Shown here in pieces: positions 61,563 to 64,000 of a stretch of DNA of 64,000 bases. The number at the start of each line of letters is the position of its first letter. Within the stretch, counting starts at the first letter, position 1. Below the pieces are notes generated by a model, which was given only the letters and a program-made list of their open reading frames with translations, searched no databases and was not told the origin of the DNA. Origin of the DNA: Bacteroidales bacterium (GTDB lineage Bacteria; Bacteroidota; Bacteroidia; Bacteroidales; UBA932); NCBI GenBank assembly GCA_017631435.1, contig JAGBTG010000056.1, positions 1-64,000 of the forward strand, in the 5' to 3' direction. Made by a program: the position numbers and the translations under genes.

Positions 61563-61672
61563 TGTTCTTTGTGGAGGCTTATGTGCGAAAAAAGGGCATT
61601 TTCTACACATAGCAACGGTGTTGTGTGCAAAAAATGCCCTTCTATTGCGCATTGCCTACAAAGAGGCCACTT
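61563..61672. repeat. Long imperfect inverted repeat in the tRNA-Lys/clpC gap
   Basis: The left part (TCTTTGTGGAGGC then GGGCATTTT) and the right part (AAAATGCCCTT then GCCTACAAAGA) fold into one extended hairpin of about 45-50 bp per arm, with mismatches. The rest of 61440-61763 shows no gene; the open frame 61467-61694 lacks protein-like sequence. It may be a structured RNA or a remnant element. Confidence 0.45.
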
Positions 61673-61763
61673 AAATCCCCGGAATAGCCCCTGACTCCAC
61701 CCGGCGCATCTCCAGAGCAGCCCGGAATCCAACCGGACTCTCCTGTCAGCGCTGGAACCTCTT

Positions 61764-64000
61764 CTACAACGAAACTACTCCTCCCGGTTTCACTTGGCCG
61801 CTGATGATTTTCTCGGCCAGCGGATCCTCAATGTAGCGCTGGATGGCACGTTTTAGAGGGCGGGCGCCGTATTGTGGGTCAAAGCCGGCTTCGGCTACGA
61901 ATTTCTTTATCTTTTTGCTCAGCTTAAGCTTGTAGCCGGCTTGGGATACCCTGTTGTAGAGTTCTTTAAGCTCTATTTCTATGATCTTTTCTATGTCCTC
62001 TTTAGTGAGCGAATTGAAAAGGATCTGTTCATCAAGCCTGTTGAGGAACTCTGGGGTGAATGCCTTTTTAAGGGCTTTCTCAATGATGGCGCGGCTGTTG
62101 GCTGCAGTATCGCGTTTGGTGGCGTTTGAAAAGCCCAATCCTTTGCCAAACTCCTTAAGTTCCTTGGTTCCAATGTTGGAGGTTAGGATGAGTACGGTGT
62201 TGCGGAAATCAATGTGACGGCCGTTGCTGTCGGTAAGGCGACCTTCATCAAGAACCTGAAGCAGCAGGTTGAAGATGTCGGGATGGGCCTTCTCAATCTC
62301 ATCCAACAGCACTACCGAGTACGGTTTGCGGCGTACCCTTTCGCTGAGCTGGCCTCCTTCGTTGTATCCCACATAGCCAGGAGGGGCTCCAATGAGGCGG
62401 CTTACGGCATGTTTTTCCATGTATTCGCTCATGTCTATGCGGATGATGCTGTCGGGAGAATCAAACATGTATTGTGCAAGCACCTTGGCAAGCTGGGTTT
62501 TTCCTACTCCGGTGGGGCCCAGGAACAGGAAGGTTCCTATTGGCTTGTTGGGGTCCTTTAGGCCGGCCCTGCTGCGCTGGATGGCGCGGGTTACGGTCTC
62601 TACTGCCTGGTCTTGGCCAATGATCTTCTCTTTTAGGGTTGCGGCCATTGATGACAGCCTGTTCCCCTCGCTCTGTGCTATTTTGCTAACCGGAATATTG
62701 GTGGACATACTTACAGTCTGGGCAATGTCCTCGGCGGTTACAATGGCAGGGGAGGCTGCCTGTTTCTTTTCCCATTTAAGCCTCTCGGCATCAAGTTCTG
62801 AACGCTTCATTTTTTCAATGTCGCGGTAGATTGCGGCCTTTTCAAAGTCAGATTCGGCAACAGCCTCATGCTTCTCTGCAACAATTATTTCAATGGCTTT
62901 CTCAAGAGTCTGTATCTTCTTGGAAACCTTAATGTTCTTCAGGTGAACGCGGCTGCCGGCCTCATCCATTATATCTATGGCCTTGTCGGGAAGACAACGG
63001 TCTGTTATGTATCTTTGGCTCAAAGCGATGCAGGCATTCAGCGCATCATCTGTGTATATTACGTTGTGGTGTTTCTGGTATCTCTCCTTAATGTTTTGGA
63101 GAATCCACATGGTTTCATCAAAATTGGTGGCCTCCACTATCACTTTCTGGAAGCGGCGCTCAAGGGCTCCATCCTTCTCAATGAACTGGCGGAACTCGTC
63201 CAAAGTGGTGGCTCCAATGCACTGGATCTCGCCACGTGCCAGGGCTGGTTTGAGCATGTTGGCGGCATCCAGAGAGCCTGCCGCGCCGCCTGCTCCAACA
63301 AGGGTGTGCATCTCGTCAATGAACAGGATTATGTTTGGATTTTTGCTCAGTTCGTTGAGGATTGCCTTCATTCTCTCCTCAAACTGGCCACGATACTTAG
63401 TGCCGGCTACAATTGATCCTATGTCCAAGGAAACCAGTCTTTTGCCAAGCAGTACACGTGAGACGTTCCTGTTGGCTATCCTTATTGCAAGCCCCTCTGC
63501 AATTGCAGATTTTCCAACTCCGGGCTCTCCAATAAGCACAGGGTTGTTCTTCTTTCTCCTTCCAAGAATCTGGGCGAGCCTTTCAATCTCCTTCTCCCTC
63601 CCCACAACAGGATCCAGCTTGTCTTCCATGGCTGCCTTGGTGAGGTCAAAGCCAAAACTGTCAAGCACAGGAGTCTTTCCTGCCTGAGGGGCCTTAGGTG
63701 CCTCAATCTTTGCGGCAACAGGGGATTTTTTCTTTTCATGCCGATAATTTTCCATCACTTCATCGTCGGGATGAGCGGCATCAAGTGGATTTTCTCTTCC
63801 CGACAGCCCATTTTGCTCCAATGTCTGGGATGCCTGGTCTGCTCCGTCTTTATCATCGGGAGCAAGGGTGTCCTTAACTTTGCTGTATGTAATTTCCTGT
63901 TGTTCAAGGTATTTTACGGAGTTGCCGTCCTGTGCCCTGAGGATTGCCAGGAAAAGGTGGCTTGCATCGGGTTTTACGCTGTGCATTGAGCGAGCCTCCA
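61764..64000 (-). CDS. clpC: ATP-dependent Clp protease ATPase subunit ClpC (5' end beyond window)
   Basis: The visible 740+ residues contain the end of the Clp_N domain, AAA1 with G-E-P-G-V-G-K-S, a UVR motif (F-E-K-A-A-x-Y-R-D) in the middle region, AAA2 with G-P-T-G-V-G-K-T, and a ClpB_D2-small C-terminus. The coding frame is open to the window edge, and the residues before Met at 63986 (E-A-R-S) continue Clp_N. It unfolds substrates for ClpP. The linker at ~40-95 is acidic and unusually long. Confidence 0.93.
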   Translation of the reverse strand, partial: EARSMHSVKPDASHLFLAILRAQDGNSVKYLEQQEITYSKVKDTLAPDDKDGADQASQTLEQNGLSGRENPLDAAHPDDEVMENYRHEKKKSPVAAKIEAPKAPQAGKTPVLDSFGFDLTKAAMEDKLDPVVGREKEIERLAQILGRRKKNNPVLIGEPGVGKSAIAEGLAIRIANRNVSRVLLGKRLVSLDIGSIVAGTKYRGQFEERMKAILNELSKNPNIILFIDEMHTLVGAGGAAGSLDAANMLKPALARGEIQCIGATTLDEFRQFIEKDGALERRFQKVIVEATNFDETMWILQNIKERYQKHHNVIYTDDALNACIALSQRYITDRCLPDKAIDIMDEAGSRVHLKNIKVSKKIQTLEKAIEIIVAEKHEAVAESDFEKAAIYRDIEKMKRSELDAERLKWEKKQAASPAIVTAEDIAQTVSMSTNIPVSKIAQSEGNRLSSMAATLKEKIIGQDQAVETVTRAIQRSRAGLKDPNKPIGTFLFLGPTGVGKTQLAKVLAQYMFDSPDSIIRIDMSEYMEKHAVSRLIGAPPGYVGYNEGGQLSERVRRKPYSVVLLDEIEKAHPDIFNLLLQVLDEGRLTDSNGRHIDFRNTVLILTSNIGTKELKEFGKGLGFSNATKRDTAANSRAIIEKALKKAFTPEFLNRLDEQILFNSLTKEDIEKIIEIELKELYNRVSQAGYKLKLSKKIKKFVAEAGFDPQYGARPLKRAIQRYIEDPLAEKIISGQVKPGGVVSL

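Noticed and set aside
61467..61694. 75-codon frame between tRNA-Lys and clpC
   Set aside because: It is Arg/Cys-rich, runs through the long hairpin and has no Shine-Dalgarno site; better explained as non-coding.
1..64000. CRISPR array, rRNA operon or replication origin
   Set aside because: No regularly spaced repeats, no rRNA sequence and no DnaA-box cluster were seen.

Overview
The window looks like chromosomal DNA of a Bacteroidales bacterium. Many genes are preceded by the Bacteroidetes -7 promoter word TAnnTTTG (sometimes with a TTG/TTTG -33 element). The gene content also fits: fimbrillin/BACON-type lipoproteins, a TonB-dependent receptor with DUF4876 and DUF6850 partners, DUF5020, and an IS66 remnant. 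I cannot assign a genus.

Layout. 1-930 is a scar region: an IS66 transposase tail, several inverted repeats, and an 81-bp copy of a gene end that lies 7 kb away. 989-5778 holds two tandem fimbrillin-like genes; the second is fused to an SGNH hydrolase domain and has an amber stop at its lipobox. 5912-7261 is an MqsR-like toxin with a Panacea (SocA/DUF4065) antitoxin. 8020-11985 is the most unusual locus: a sigma factor, then an anti-sigma-like/C39-like/RyR fusion, then a two-helix membrane protein with TrkA/RCK-like Rossmann domains and a C-terminal RyR-like domain, then a free-standing RyR domain. A PMCA-type Ca2+ ATPase gene points at this cluster.

15081-31408 is one co-directional run of nine genes with gaps of about 30 bp or less. 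Its first half is an envelope module (S9 peptidase, C25-like clan CD peptidase, TonB-dependent receptor, DUF4876 lipoprotein, DUF6850 barrel). Its second half is a signalling module (STAS-kinase fusion, tyrosine phosphatase, NMT1-like binding protein, and a dCache/HAMP/PP2C/HATPase protein) that resembles a partner-switching circuit.

31421-41431 is mostly housekeeping: purine permease, nitroreductase, MBL hydrolase, MFS exporter with a 39-aa membrane ORF, esterase, PgpH-like HD hydrolase, thioesterase, DUF2147 and a serine hydrolase. 41481-51508 carries DUF5020, then dTDP-rhamnose genes rfbA, rfbC, rfbD and rfbB, with galE, an EF-hand/Cys-rich membrane protein and a large lipoprotein inserted among them. 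51548-64000 holds fsa, two RluA-family genes, a K+/H+ antiporter, a PAP2 phosphatase, tilS, a GH18 protein, a TlpA-like thioredoxin, a GNAT-like protein, tRNA-Lys(TTT), and clpC, which runs off the right edge.

A dispersed 17-20 bp word (GTTACGTCGTCTTTTTGT) marks a small MITE-like element that appears to have cut off the end of one RluA-family gene and inserted in frame in the MBL gene. All functions are inferred by reading the sequence; no database search was run.
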